A stretch of DNA of 64,000 nt from contig NZ_JXJX01000007.1 of assembly GCF_002441715.1 (NCBI RefSeq), positions 1 through 64,000 of the forward strand, given 5' to 3'. Positions within the stretch are counted from its first letter, which is position 1. Every line of letters begins with the position of its first letter. Below are positions 1-8,498 of this stretch, piece after piece. The notes below the pieces were generated by a model. The model saw only the letters and a list, made by a program, of their open reading frames with translations. It was not told the origin of the DNA and did not search any database. Source of the DNA: Pseudolactococcus plantarum. GTDB taxonomy: Bacteria > Bacillota > Bacilli > Lactobacillales > Streptococcaceae. The position numbers and the translations under genes are program-made.

Positions 1-96
1 GATGAGATTGTGAATCAGGAAAAAAGACGCTTGCAGCAAGCACTAGATGCTAATGATCAGGACTTTCGGCAGAAAATGAGAGCTATGGGAGGATAA
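1..96 (+). CDS. C-terminal end of a small helical protein (partial)
   Basis: An open frame enters from the window edge and ends at TAA 94-96, giving 31 residues that are charged and probably helical, ending RQKMRAMGG. The FRQKM stretch resembles the end of the 99-residue protein at 44603-44902 (FRQKMDV), which belongs to a type VII lipase cassette. It may therefore be the tail of a DUF3958-like LXG accessory protein, but this rests on a very short match. The next frame starts immediately after its stop, so the two were probably cotranscribed. Confidence 0.45.
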   Translation, partial: DEIVNQEKRRLQQALDANDQDFRQKMRAMGG

Positions 97-99
97 GTG

Positions 100-360
100 A
101 TGGATGCTGTCGAATATGCATATAGAGAACTAGAAAAAAGTATACAAAAAGCAACGATAAAGTCGAAAGGGTTTTCGGCTGTTGAACGTAATCTCAGTAA
201 TACTACTAAGATTCAAGATCAGTGTAAAATGAAAATTACTCCCGTGGTTTCAAATTTAAGTGCTTCTACCAGAGCGTTAAAAGTTGCTGTTAAGGGACGC
301 TTTGGTCAGAAATTAACACGTTTAATAAAAAAAGAAGTCGCTTCATTAACTGACTTTTAA
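100..360 (+). CDS. small basic helical protein, unrecognised
   Basis: This frame encodes about 86 residues. An AGGAG element at 88-92 fits ATG 100 best; a GTG at 97 is an alternative start that directly abuts the preceding stop. The product is basic with no signal peptide or membrane segment, and the C-terminal third is rich in Lys and Arg. I do not recognise a family. Its place directly after a possible LXG accessory fragment suggests a small type VII-associated protein or the remnant of a longer effector. Its stop codon is in frame with an AP2-like remnant that follows, so the C-terminus may come from a recombination junction. Confidence 0.4.
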   Translation: MDAVEYAYRELEKSIQKATIKSKGFSAVERNLSNTTKIQDQCKMKITPVVSNLSASTRALKVAVKGRFGQKLTRLIKKEVASLTDF

Positions 361-492
361 AGTCAGTATAGGGTATATATAACCATAGCTGGAAAACAAC
401 ATCATTTGGGATACTTTGACACGATAGAAAAAGCTATAAAATCTAGAAAAGAAGCAGAAAGGAAGTATATAGAAAAGTATGGAGAAAGATAA
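361..492 (+). pseudogene. remnant of an AP2-domain phage protein
   Basis: Reading on in the same frame after the stop at 358-360 gives 43 residues with no start codon. They include YRVYITIAGKQHHLGYFDT followed by an acidic/basic helix (EKAIKSRKEAERKY). This is the typical end of an AP2 DNA-binding domain as found at the C-terminus of phage HNH homing endonucleases and some integrases: three strands with the LGYFDT turn, then the helix. The catalytic part is missing. I read it as the 3' stump of a mobile-element gene. Confidence 0.6.
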
Positions 493-676
493 GGATATCA
501 TAGTAAATCTTACTGAGATAGAAAGCTATATCAAAAACGGCAATCTAGCAGAGCTATCCAGGGGAACAGGCATACCTTACAGAACGCTTGAAAACTGGAA
601 AGCTGGTAACAACAAATGGTTTACAGATGTTATTGACAGAATGACAAAAATACAAAATTTTTTGGATGAAAACTAG
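479..676 (+). CDS. small helix-turn-helix protein, phage-type
   Basis: A 65-residue protein whose start overlaps the end of the AP2 remnant. Residues around 23-42 (LAELSRGTGIPYRTLENWKAG region) fit a helix-turn-helix like those of small phage regulators. A weak AGGAAG lies about 15 bases upstream of the ATG, so initiation may have depended on the overlapping upstream frame. It is likely a leftover gene of the same mobile element as the AP2 remnant. DNA binding is inferred from the motif only. Confidence 0.55.
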   Translation: MEKDKDIIVNLTEIESYIKNGNLAELSRGTGIPYRTLENWKAGNNKWFTDVIDRMTKIQNFLDEN

Positions 677-763
677 CTAGCTTATGAAACTTGCTGAATT
701 GCTTGATAAGTTAGTTGATCATTATAGTGTGATTTAAAAAAAGTTTTTTGGCACATTCAAAAC

Positions 764-790
764 AAAAAGCCTTATATTATAAGGCTTTTT
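764..790. terminator. bidirectional Rho-independent terminator
   Basis: AAAAAGCCTTATA is followed almost immediately by its complement and TTTTT, giving U-tracts in both directions. It closes the accessory genes on the plus strand and the tRNA-Arg/helicase unit on the minus strand. Confidence 0.85.
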
Positions 791-802
791 AGCGTATTAT
801 AA

Positions 803-874
803 TGTCCCCCGCCGGAATCGAACCAGCATCAAACCCTTAGGAGGGGCCCGTAATATCCGTTATACTAGAGGGAC
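803..874 (-). tRNA. tRNA-Arg (anticodon CCU)
   Basis: On the minus strand the acceptor GUCCCUC (868-874) pairs with GGGGGAC (804-810), with discriminator A at 803. The anticodon arm is GGCCC / CUCCUAA / GGGUU, placing CCU at positions 34-36, and the T arm carries GGUUCGAUUCC. CCA is not encoded. The 3' end faces mobile-element remnants at 361-676, as expected for a phage or ICE attachment site. Confidence 0.93.
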
Positions 875-893
875 AAATGTGGTGAATCACCAC

Positions 894-922
894 AGTATAG
901 TATATCATTTTAGACTGATAAA
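894..922 (-). promoter_or_regulatory. promoter of tRNA-Arg
   Basis: On the minus strand TTTATC (917-922) and TATACT (894-899) are separated by 17 bases, upstream of the tRNA and inside the end of the helicase gene. A small perfect hairpin (GTGGTG/CACCAC) lies between the -10 and the tRNA 5' end and may be a processing signal. Confidence 0.5.
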
Positions 923-1996
923 TTCACCAGCTTTAAGTATTTTTTCAGTTTGTTTTTGGTAGTGTTTGACATTTTTTTCATCAAAAGAATTACCAACAAT
1001 GTTCACGACGTGACCTATTTTACCCATACGACCTGTACGGCCTGCTCTATGGGTGTAACTTTCGTTTGTTACTGGGATATCAAAGTTGATTACATAGTCC
1101 AAATCATCGATATCAAGTCCACGTGCAGCGATATCTGTCGCAAGGAGTAGTGTGATTTGGCCGGATTTAAATTTCTCGATAATCGTTTTTCTAAATCTAC
1201 CATTCACATCACTTGCGATAGACACCGCAGCGATATTTTGGAACGTTAGTTTTTCTTCAGCATTACCAAGATCTTCTAGGCGGTTAAAGAATACAAGACC
1301 ACGCATCCCTTTGATGTGGGCGATATGTTTTAACAAGTCTATTTTCTTACGATTTTCAACTTTAACCATAAAGTGATCAACTGTAGGCTCAGTTTTTGCA
1401 ACATTAATCTCAACTAAGTCAGGTGCAAACTCAGACATACGCTCAAAGACTTGGTGAGCAGTCGCACTGGATGCGATAAATTGATATGCTTTTGGTGTTC
1501 TTTTAATAATCTGTTTTACAAACTGCCACTGAGAGGTTTCTAATAGATTGTCCACCTCATCTAAGATGATCGTATTAATCGCCGTCATCTTAATTTTTTT
1601 ATCTTTGACAAGCTCCAACGCTCGACCAGGTGTCGCAACGATAATTTCTGGTCCTTTTTTAATCCGCTCGATTTGGCGTTTAATACTGGCACCAGAGATA
1701 ACTAGATTTGCTGTAAGTCCTAAAGGCGTTGCAAGTGATTTAACGACTTCAAAGATCTGTCCCGCTAATTCACTATTTGGCGCTAAAATAAGAAGTTGTT
1801 GGCCTTGTTTTTTGTTTACAGCTAATAAACTAGGCAGCAAATAGGCTAAAGTTTTACCAGTACCAGTTGGACTAGTTGCTAGTGTATTTTTTCCAGATGA
1901 GATAGCATCAAATGAAGCGTGTTGTACCTCTGTGAATTCAGAGATATTAGCTAAGCTATCCATCCAGACTTCTGGTAGGTTATTTTTGGTCAGCAT
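905..1996 (-). CDS. DEAD-box ATP-dependent RNA helicase
   Basis: A 363-residue helicase with one conventional two-lobe DEAD core and hardly any extension. Visible motifs are the Q-region (FTEVQHASFDAI), motif I SPTGTGKT, PTREL replaced by APNSEL, ATPGR, motif II as DEVD rather than DEAD, SAT as SSAT, and motif VI HRAGRTGRMG. I chose ATG 1996 because it has an AGGA element about 10 bases upstream and gives a normal N-terminus; it overlaps the end of the upstream oxidoreductase gene by 17 bases, so the two are translationally coupled. Such short helicases act in ribosome assembly or mRNA decay at low temperature (CshA/CshB type). The exact subgroup cannot be told from sequence alone. Confidence 0.9.
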   Translation of the reverse strand: MLTKNNLPEVWMDSLANISEFTEVQHASFDAISSGKNTLATSPTGTGKTLAYLLPSLLAVNKKQGQQLLILAPNSELAGQIFEVVKSLATPLGLTANLVISGASIKRQIERIKKGPEIIVATPGRALELVKDKKIKMTAINTIILDEVDNLLETSQWQFVKQIIKRTPKAYQFIASSATAHQVFERMSEFAPDLVEINVAKTEPTVDHFMVKVENRKKIDLLKHIAHIKGMRGLVFFNRLEDLGNAEEKLTFQNIAAVSIASDVNGRFRKTIIEKFKSGQITLLLATDIAARGLDIDDLDYVINFDIPVTNESYTHRAGRTGRMGKIGHVVNIVGNSFDEKNVKHYQKQTEKILKAGEFISLK

Positions 1997-2975
1997 CGAA
2001 TTTGATTCCTGCACTTTCTCGCATGGCATAGCTAGTTTCGGCAACATTAATGGCAAGATTCAGCCATTCTTCGTATTTGTCAAAGTTTTCCCTTGTATCT
2101 GGGTCTAACATGATGTTGGCAAAATCTAAGGCTTCTTCTTGCATATTATTTGGTGATGTTTTAATCGGTAATTCATATGTTGTCCCATCAAGAGAGATGA
2201 AACGTGCATATTTGATGGCGTTCACAGCATCTAGGACTAGCGTACCAGTTGTTGTAAAAATTTCACATGGCACAAAAGAATTATAATGGCCACCAGTTTT
2301 AATAGAGACATCAAATCCGTTATAACTCAGAATGCCAATACCTGATAGATCAACGCCTGAATCGAGTAGTTGTGCTTTATAAGTCGCATACTTAGGTTTG
2401 CCAAAAAAGGCATGTGCGGCATATAAAAGATACACACCTAAGTCAGCTAACAAGCCACCAGAAAAGGCGGGATTAAACTTGTTTGGTAACTCTCCTGCTA
2501 ATAATGCGGGCATTCTTGATGAATACTTAGCATAAGTAAAATCAGCTCCGATGATTGTTTTATCCTGTAAAAATTGACGAATCACGTCAAATGATTTTTC
2601 ATGTAGGTTTCTTGCAGCTTCAAAACATAATACCTTATTTTCGGCAGCCAGTTTCACTATTTCGTCAAGTTCTGTAGGATTTGAAAATGCTGGTTTTTCA
2701 ACGATGACGTGTTTACCAGATAAAATCGCAGCTTTTGCTTGTGAAAAGTGGAGTGAGTTAGGGCTAGCGATATAAACAACATCTAAATCAGATGCCAACA
2801 TATCTGCTAGCTCATCAAATATATCTATATGGTGGAAATCTTCAGTAAAAGTCACACCAGTTTCTAATCTTCGCGTATAGACTGCTGAGAACTCATATTT
2901 GCCTGTGGCAATCGCGCCATCTATAAAGTTACGTGAAATCCATCCAGTACCAATTACACCAAGTTTTAATTTCAT
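1980..2975 (-). CDS. Gfo/Idh/MocA family oxidoreductase
   Basis: A 331-residue NAD(P)-dependent oxidoreductase. The N-terminal Rossmann nucleotide-binding motif is GVIGTGWISRNF (residues 6-17), and the family EKPAF motif carrying the catalytic lysine is at about residues 93-97 (HVIVEKPAFS). The C-terminal half matches the family's substrate-binding fold. A GAGGC element precedes the ATG, and a TATAAT-like -10 lies in the 56-base gap behind the ECF genes, so the gene can be expressed alone or by read-through. The substrate (a sugar, polyol or amino-sugar derivative) is unknown. Confidence 0.88.
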   Translation of the reverse strand: MKLKLGVIGTGWISRNFIDGAIATGKYEFSAVYTRRLETGVTFTEDFHHIDIFDELADMLASDLDVVYIASPNSLHFSQAKAAILSGKHVIVEKPAFSNPTELDEIVKLAAENKVLCFEAARNLHEKSFDVIRQFLQDKTIIGADFTYAKYSSRMPALLAGELPNKFNPAFSGGLLADLGVYLLYAAHAFFGKPKYATYKAQLLDSGVDLSGIGILSYNGFDVSIKTGGHYNSFVPCEIFTTTGTLVLDAVNAIKYARFISLDGTTYELPIKTSPNNMQEEALDFANIMLDPDTRENFDKYEEWLNLAINVAETSYAMRESAGIKFDADQK

Positions 2976-3031
2976 TTACTTATGCCTCGTTCTAATTTTT
3001 TTTGTTGCTTCCCATATGATGAGCTTATGGA

Positions 3032-3742
3032 TTATAAAAACGGATTCCATAGTCTCCCACCATTTATGATGACTAGACTAATACTAATTATAACAGAAAA
3101 CAAAGCTAGGAGTAGGACAACCTTATCAAATGTTGTAAGTGTTGAAGCGTTATAAAAAGTCCTGTGCCTTTTTTTACCAAAATGTCGATAAGTTAAGACA
3201 TTATGTTGCGTCGTTTGTATGAAAAGGATAAAAGCACGATACCTTGAAAAAGGATGATTTTGTGCAATTGCCGCTTGTTTGCGTTGCGTATAAAAAGTAT
3301 TAAATCGAGAACCTAGACTGAAAAATTGTCCGATTTTATACGCTATACGATAAGGTACTTTAAGGTGTGTAAGACTAATCTCAAGTTCTGAGGGTTGACT
3401 TGTCAAAATAAAGTATTGTAAAAAATTGAGGATAACGATATCTTTACATAAGATATTTCCCAAATAAAGTGCTTCCTGAAGTGTAAAATCATAAAGCCAT
3501 GTGATGTTGTAATGATAAAGACTGACACCATGATCTGGATCTATGAGATACATCACAAGCACATGAAGTAGTACCAGTATGACTAGGTTTATACGCAATT
3601 TAAGTTTTGGACTGACATAACAAGTCATCGAGATTAGCGCGAGTACTGCTAAAAATCGTGTATCGTTTGAAATTAACACTGCAACAGTCGATAAACAAAA
3701 AACTAAACATTTTGTGAGCGGGGTTAGGTGTAGACGTCTCAT
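3032..3742 (-). CDS. ECF-type ABC transporter transmembrane (T) protein
   Basis: A 236-residue polytopic membrane protein of the CbiQ/EcfT family. It has hydrophobic segments near residues 10-45, 52-68, 90-112 and 210-232. A basic cytoplasmic stretch at about 140-180 (SLGSRFNTFYTQRKQ) corresponds to the coupling helices that contact the ATPases. It overlaps the ATPase gene by 4 bases, so the two form one unit. No substrate-binding S component is encoded beside it, as is usual for group II ECF modules that share several S proteins, so the transported vitamin or metal cannot be named. Confidence 0.75.
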   Translation of the reverse strand: MRRLHLTPLTKCLVFCLSTVAVLISNDTRFLAVLALISMTCYVSPKLKLRINLVILVLLHVLVMYLIDPDHGVSLYHYNITWLYDFTLQEALYLGNILCKDIVILNFLQYFILTSQPSELEISLTHLKVPYRIAYKIGQFFSLGSRFNTFYTQRKQAAIAQNHPFSRYRAFILFIQTTQHNVLTYRHFGKKRHRTFYNASTLTTFDKVVLLLALFSVIISISLVIINGGRLWNPFL

Positions 3743-4800
3743 ACATGCACCTCTCTATCCATCAGTGGTAAAAACAATTTGCTAGCTGAGGTCAAAATCA
3801 CTGTAACACCTTTTTGGTCTAGATAATGTAGAATCTCAGAGAAGCAGGCTATCTCTGGTTGATCAAAGATAACGATAGGTGTGTCTTGCATCAAAATACA
3901 CGCTGTGGTAAATAATTTTTGTTGTCTAAAACTAAGCGTTGATAGTTTGTCGTGCTTAAACGCTGAGAGACCACAGAGTGCTAAGATATCGTCAGAAATT
4001 GCAGCTTTGCTAATCTTGTTGACAACTATCATATCTTGGGGATTTGCCATGACATAGCCTATTTTTCGCCCTCTTTTATCAAGCGTTTGATGAGTGATAT
4101 CTTCATAATAATAATCGACTTCACCTGGTGTGTCATAGAACCCCGCTATCATATCAGCAATCCTGATATCAAGTGGTGCAGTTATCATGACTTTTTCACC
4201 TTCAAACACGCTGAAACTGATATCTTTGGCTAACTCTGTTACTGAAAGAATGGCTTTGTTGGGATTAAATGCCCGAGTATAGTCGCACGCAGTATCTATA
4301 TGCTCTGATTTAGATGGGGCTTTGGATAAGTCGATAACTTGATCAAATAACTCCGGATCAAAATCACCAGTGACAATCAGTGTGCCAGTGTAGTCAGCAG
4401 GTAGTGCGTAGGGGTCATCTAAAAGTAAGATAGGTGTTGGATGTATTAAGATTTGCGCCAAGGAAAGGACTTGTTTGTGGTAAGTTGATAAGGTATTTAC
4501 TTGCGAGTCTAGCAGATCACTTAATCCATACAAGTCAGCCGTTGTGTTAACACTTGTTAAGATAGTATGTCTTGGTACGGCATCATTTTCTAGGTTAAAG
4601 GCAAGATTTTCCCCGACTGTGCCTGAAATAAAATTATCATTTAAAGTTTGAGATAGAAAATCAAACTGGTTTTTGGGTAGTTGTTGTGCAATGCTGAGTA
4701 AAAACTGAGTCTTGCCACTAGCCATGTCACCTTTAATCAAGATTTTCTCATCCTGATAGATGTTAAAGCTATCTATAGTTAGTATCAATTCTTTTTCCAT
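3739..4800 (-). CDS. fused double ABC ATPase of ECF type, degenerate
   Basis: 353 residues holding two ATP-binding cassettes in one chain, corresponding to EcfA1 and EcfA2. The first has Walker A GDMASGKT (about 24-31) and Walker B ILLLDDP, with Asp where the catalytic Glu is normal. Its signature is LSTYHKQ instead of LSGGQ. The second keeps a Walker B-like IVIFDQPE but has no recognisable Walker A GKS/T (EKVMITAPLDIRIAD in its place), and its signature is LSFRQQK. Each half is also short (about 175 residues). At most one canonical ATP site can form, so the pair may be a slow or regulatory module, or decaying. A promoter should lie in the 270-base divergent gap to 5070. Confidence 0.75.
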   Translation of the reverse strand: MEKELILTIDSFNIYQDEKILIKGDMASGKTQFLLSIAQQLPKNQFDFLSQTLNDNFISGTVGENLAFNLENDAVPRHTILTSVNTTADLYGLSDLLDSQVNTLSTYHKQVLSLAQILIHPTPILLLDDPYALPADYTGTLIVTGDFDPELFDQVIDLSKAPSKSEHIDTACDYTRAFNPNKAILSVTELAKDISFSVFEGEKVMITAPLDIRIADMIAGFYDTPGEVDYYYEDITHQTLDKRGRKIGYVMANPQDMIVVNKISKAAISDDILALCGLSAFKHDKLSTLSFRQQKLFTTACILMQDTPIVIFDQPEIACFSEILHYLDQKGVTVILTSASKLFLPLMDREVHV

Positions 4801-5069
4801 ATACTGATTATTTTACCAAAAAACAGTTTAAATTGATACAAAATATAAGATAGCTCGCGTGATTGTACCGTATTTGTCTGGTATCGCAGTGGTATTGACG
4901 ATGTGATAGGTTATGATGCGAACGCATAAGGTGAATTATTTGCATTACCTGATAAAAGCATTATAATGAAGTATATACACTAAAAAATTAGAAAATTATA
5001 ATGTTTTTGTGAAAATGCTATTATGCGTGATGCACATGCGTTGACATAATACTTTGAGGGAGATTGGTA

Positions 5070-6854
5070 ATGATGAATGAGTTAGCAACAAAACGTCTGT
5101 GTCAAGGTATCTTTAGTGGTGCTAAGTTAGTCATCCAAAATAAGATAGAATTAAATCATATCAATGTATTCCCTGTGGCAGATGGTGATACAGGTAGTAA
5201 TCTTGCCTCGTTGATGCAAGCTATTTTAAATGATGTACCATCAGAAAATGAATCTATAAAGGCGTTATTAGATAAGGTTTCTGCGGCAGCAATTGTTGGT
5301 GCTAGGGGGAATTCAGGGTTGATTTTTGCTCAATATTTAAGTGGTTTGGCGGAAAATTATCAAGAGGAAGGGTGTGCTGAGGTCAAGCTTGTCAGAACAG
5401 TTAAGCGCGCGGTATCAAAAGCTTATGAAGCAGTAGAAAATCCCAAAGAGGGCACTATCTTATCAGTGATGCGTGTATGGGCCGAATCTTTAAGTCAGCA
5501 CTTTGAACAAACAAATACGCTTTCTGATGCACTGACGCTTGCGCATCAAGCGCTTGAAAAAGCGGTGTTAGATACCAGGTTACAGTTAGCAGTCCTAACA
5601 AAAAATAATCTAGTGGACTCTGGCGCTAAGGGATTTTACTATTTTGTCACTGGTTTGACGACGACATTTTGTAACGACAGCCAAGAGGATAATCAAGATC
5701 ATGAGTCGTTAATGATTGAACAAGACAATCAGCTTGCGCACGTGAGTACAGAGAAACCAACGTATCGCTACTGTACAGAATTTATTTTAAATGATGTTAA
5801 AGTTTCAACTAGTGATATACGTGCTACATTAGCTAGTCTTGGGGATTCATTGATTGTTATTGGTAATGAAAATGTGATGAAGATTCACATACATACCAAT
5901 CAACCGATGCAAGTCTTATCCTTGATTGAGCGACTTGCTCTGGTGAGTTATCAAAAGGTTGATGATATGCTCATCCAATATATGGTCACTAAAGCACAAG
6001 CCTCTCGTATTGCTATCGTGACAGATTCTATCGCAGATTTACCACATGAGTATGTCTTGCAACATCAAGTACACTGTCTCCCTATCAACATCTTAAGTGA
6101 TGGACAAGCCTTTTTGGATAAGTTGACACTGGATATGGACACAATCGATCAAAAAATAAAAGCAGGACAAGTCTTGACAACGTCACAGCCTAGTATACAA
6201 ACAGTCGATGCGCTACTATCCTTTTTAGAAGATAAGTATGATCATGTTTTAGTATTAACGGTGTCAAAAAAATTAAGTGGGACTTATCAATTAATTACCC
6301 AAAGAATTAAGGAAAAACAGTTGTCTGAAAATTGGATACAGGTGGTGGATTCTAGAACCAATTCTGCTGCCCAAGGGTTGTTGGTACAAAAAGCTGTCGC
6401 ATTAGCAGAGCAAGACACGTCATTTTCAGACTTAGTTACTGCCGTTCAAGATTATCGAGCACAGACGTTTATCTATGTCGCTGTCGCCGATCTAAACCCG
6501 ATGATCAAATCAGGCAGGATACCAAAAGTGCTTGGCCAAATTGCCAAACGTCTATCTATCGTCCCTATCGTCACTTTAGATGAAGTGGGGGCTGGTATTT
6601 TGAAAGGCGTTGGGTTGAGTCAAAAACATACTATCAATAAGATAGTTAAGTTGGTGCGCCGTATGGCGCGTGACGGACAATTAGCAGCACTTGCAGTCAC
6701 ACATGTCTCATCACCTAAGGTTGCCAATCGACTAGCTAAGCGATTGGTTAGCCTGACAAATGTACCGTGTGAGGTAGTTGATAGCTCAGGTGCCATAGCA
6801 ATCAGCGCAGGTAGCGGTAGTATTGCCGTTGCAGGAATGAAGAAGGAGTCGTAA
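5070..6854 (+). CDS. DhaL (DAK2)-DegV fusion, FakA/FakB-like
   Basis: A 594-residue fusion. Residues 1-210 are a DhaL/DAK2 kinase domain with the ATP/Mg motif INVFPVADGDTGSN (31-44) and GARGNSG at about 79-85. A linker domain follows, then from about residue 311 a complete DegV domain (IAIVTDSIADLP, TSQPS, and the C-terminal SGGSIAV-like end). In Firmicutes a DhaL protein (FakA) phosphorylates fatty acids held by a separate DegV protein (FakB); here both partners are in one chain. The AGGGAG element at 5057-5062 favours ATG 5070 over an upstream TTG at 5064. The DUF1295 gene begins at the base after the stop. The fatty acid kinase role is inferred from domain content. Confidence 0.82.
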   Translation: MMNELATKRLCQGIFSGAKLVIQNKIELNHINVFPVADGDTGSNLASLMQAILNDVPSENESIKALLDKVSAAAIVGARGNSGLIFAQYLSGLAENYQEEGCAEVKLVRTVKRAVSKAYEAVENPKEGTILSVMRVWAESLSQHFEQTNTLSDALTLAHQALEKAVLDTRLQLAVLTKNNLVDSGAKGFYYFVTGLTTTFCNDSQEDNQDHESLMIEQDNQLAHVSTEKPTYRYCTEFILNDVKVSTSDIRATLASLGDSLIVIGNENVMKIHIHTNQPMQVLSLIERLALVSYQKVDDMLIQYMVTKAQASRIAIVTDSIADLPHEYVLQHQVHCLPINILSDGQAFLDKLTLDMDTIDQKIKAGQVLTTSQPSIQTVDALLSFLEDKYDHVLVLTVSKKLSGTYQLITQRIKEKQLSENWIQVVDSRTNSAAQGLLVQKAVALAEQDTSFSDLVTAVQDYRAQTFIYVAVADLNPMIKSGRIPKVLGQIAKRLSIVPIVTLDEVGAGILKGVGLSQKHTINKIVKLVRRMARDGQLAALAVTHVSSPKVANRLAKRLVSLTNVPCEVVDSSGAIAISAGSGSIAVAGMKKES

Positions 6855-7628
6855 ATGTTTTATAGTAAAATCGCTTTATCATTATTGGTCTACTTTATCA
6901 TATGGTTTCTTATCTGCCTATACAAGAAAAAATATTCACTCGTAGATATTGCTTGGGGCAGTGGGTTTGTAGTTGTCGCGTGGGTGAGTTACCTCATCGC
7001 TCAGGCATCTTCTATGCAATCAACGCTTATCCTTATTTTGGTAACGCTTTGGGGAGGCCGTCTCTTTTGGCATTTGGCGAGGAGAAATTGGCATAAACCT
7101 GAGGATTATCGATATGTGAACATGAGAAAAAGATGGGGGACATCCTTCGTTTATCTTAAAGCTTTTCTAAACGTTTTTGTTTTACAAGGTATCTTATTAT
7201 TTATCATTGCTTTACCTATCATGCATGTGTTTGCTCATATCGATAGTGAGATGAGATGGTGGCAATACATTGGGTGTGTCGTGTGGATCATTGGTTTCTT
7301 CTTTGAAGTGGTAGGAGACTATCAACTGGAACAGTTTAAAAAGGATCCAGCTAATAAGGGTAAGCTTTTAACGACTGGCTTGTGGCGTTTGACGAGACAT
7401 CCTAACTATTTTGGTGAAGCAACTTGTTGGATAGGTATTTTCCTGATAGCAGTCACAGGTATTAGCAATAGTTGGTTAATAGTTAGCCCCTTAATCATCA
7501 CACTTTTGTTACTATTTGTTTCTGGTGTGCCTTTACTAGAAAAGAAATATCGAAAGCGAGAAGACTTCAAAGCTTATGCAGCTAAAACGTCTAAATTTTT
7601 CCCAGTTATCGGGAAAAAAGGACTATAA
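6855..7628 (+). CDS. DUF1295 membrane protein (steroid 5-alpha-reductase/ICMT-like)
   Basis: A 257-residue integral membrane protein with about six to seven hydrophobic segments. The C-terminal signature [14 protein letters not shown] (about 174-187) is typical of DUF1295 and the isoprenylcysteine methyltransferase/steroid reductase superfamily, where it forms the cofactor site. The start codon follows the previous stop directly, with GAAGGAG within the upstream gene, so it is cotranscribed with the DhaL-DegV gene. That pairing suggests a lipid-related role, but the substrate is unknown. Confidence 0.8.
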   Translation: MFYSKIALSLLVYFIIWFLICLYKKKYSLVDIAWGSGFVVVAWVSYLIAQASSMQSTLILILVTLWGGRLFWHLARRNWHKPEDYRYVNMRKRWGTSFVYLKAFLNVFVLQGILLFIIALPIMHVFAHIDSEMRWWQYIGCVVWIIGFFFEVVGDYQLEQFKKDPANKGKLLTTGLWRLTRHPNYFGEATCWIGIFLIAVTGISNSWLIVSPLIITLLLLFVSGVPLLEKKYRKREDFKAYAAKTSKFFPVIGKKGL

Positions 7629-7648
7629 GTTTTTCATTAATATAGAAG

Positions 7649-7688
7649 ATACACATATTCAGGGTTAAACTTTGGTTATGTGTATTTT
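7649..7688 (+). terminator. probable terminator
   Basis: ATACACATA (7649-7657) and TATGTGTAT (7677-7685) can pair, followed by a short TTTTA tract. The loop is about 19 bases, so strength is uncertain. It lies behind the DUF1295 gene. Confidence 0.45.
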
Positions 7689-7851
7689 ATTAGCGAAAAA
7701 TGACAGGCTAACTATTAAGTTAGGCCCAAACAGTTTTTTTAGAATCATTGGTAAACAGATATCAGTTAGCTAATTTCTCAGCTAGTATAAAATATTTTTG
7801 ATTGATTAAGCTAACAACAAGCTGCAAAGCATAGAACAGCGGATAGTTATA

Positions 7852-7860
7852 TGCTATAAT
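7852..7860 (+). promoter_or_regulatory. extended -10 promoter at udk giving a near-leaderless mRNA
   Basis: TGCTATAAT is an extended -10 whose expected start point falls at about 7867, the A of the udk ATG. No good -35 box and no Shine-Dalgarno sequence are present between it and the ATG. Confidence 0.6.
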
Positions 7861-7866
7861 ATTTCT

Positions 7867-8493
7867 ATGATTAAAAAACCTATTATTATCGGTGTAGCGG
7901 GTGGGTCTGCATCTGGAAAAAGTTCTGTTAGTCAAGCGATATTAGCCAATTTTTCTGATGAACATATTGCGCTAATCGCTCATGATTCTTATTATAAAGA
8001 CCAAACGCATTTGGCGTTTGAAGAGCGTCTGAAAACGAATTACGACCATCCTTTTGCTTTTGATACAGATTACTTGTTAACACAGCTCCAAGCCTTACAA
8101 GAGGGAAAAGAAGTCGCGATCCCGATTTATGACTACACAAAACATACACGTAGTAAAGAGACATATTGTCAAAATCCGGTTGATGTGATTATTGTTGAAG
8201 GTATCTTAGTTTTAGATGATAAAAGACTACGTGATATGATGGACATTAAAATATTTGTAGATACTGATGATGACGTGCGTATTATCCGTCGGATTAAGCG
8301 AGATATGGCTGAGCGTGATAGAAGTCTAGATAGTATCATCAAACAGTATTTAACAGCTGTTAAACCTATGTACCATGAGTTTATTGAGCCAACCAAGCGC
8401 TATGCGGATTTAATCATTCCTGAAGGGGTGAGTAATCTAGTTGGTCTGGATATCATCAATACAAAGATTGATGCAATTTTGAAGGAAAAATAA
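7867..8493 (+). CDS. udk: uridine kinase
   Basis: A 208-residue uridine/cytidine kinase that makes UMP and CMP from nucleosides in pyrimidine salvage. The P-loop [12 protein letters not shown] lies at residues 8-19, followed by the HDSYYKD substrate region (about 39-45), NYDHPFAFD, and [14 protein letters not shown] (about 104-117). Length and all blocks match Udk over its full extent, so the N-terminus is right, yet no ribosome binding site precedes it. A TATAAT sits only 6 bases upstream of the ATG, which points to leaderless translation. Confidence 0.95.
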   Translation: MIKKPIIIGVAGGSASGKSSVSQAILANFSDEHIALIAHDSYYKDQTHLAFEERLKTNYDHPFAFDTDYLLTQLQALQEGKEVAIPIYDYTKHTRSKETYCQNPVDVIIVEGILVLDDKRLRDMMDIKIFVDTDDDVRIIRRIKRDMAERDRSLDSIIKQYLTAVKPMYHEFIEPTKRYADLIIPEGVSNLVGLDIINTKIDAILKEK

Positions 8494-8498
8494 GCAAG

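Noticed and set aside
684-737. 17-codon frame MKLAELLDKLVDHYSVI before the terminator
   Set aside because: No ribosome site and too short to judge; could be a remnant of the mobile element.
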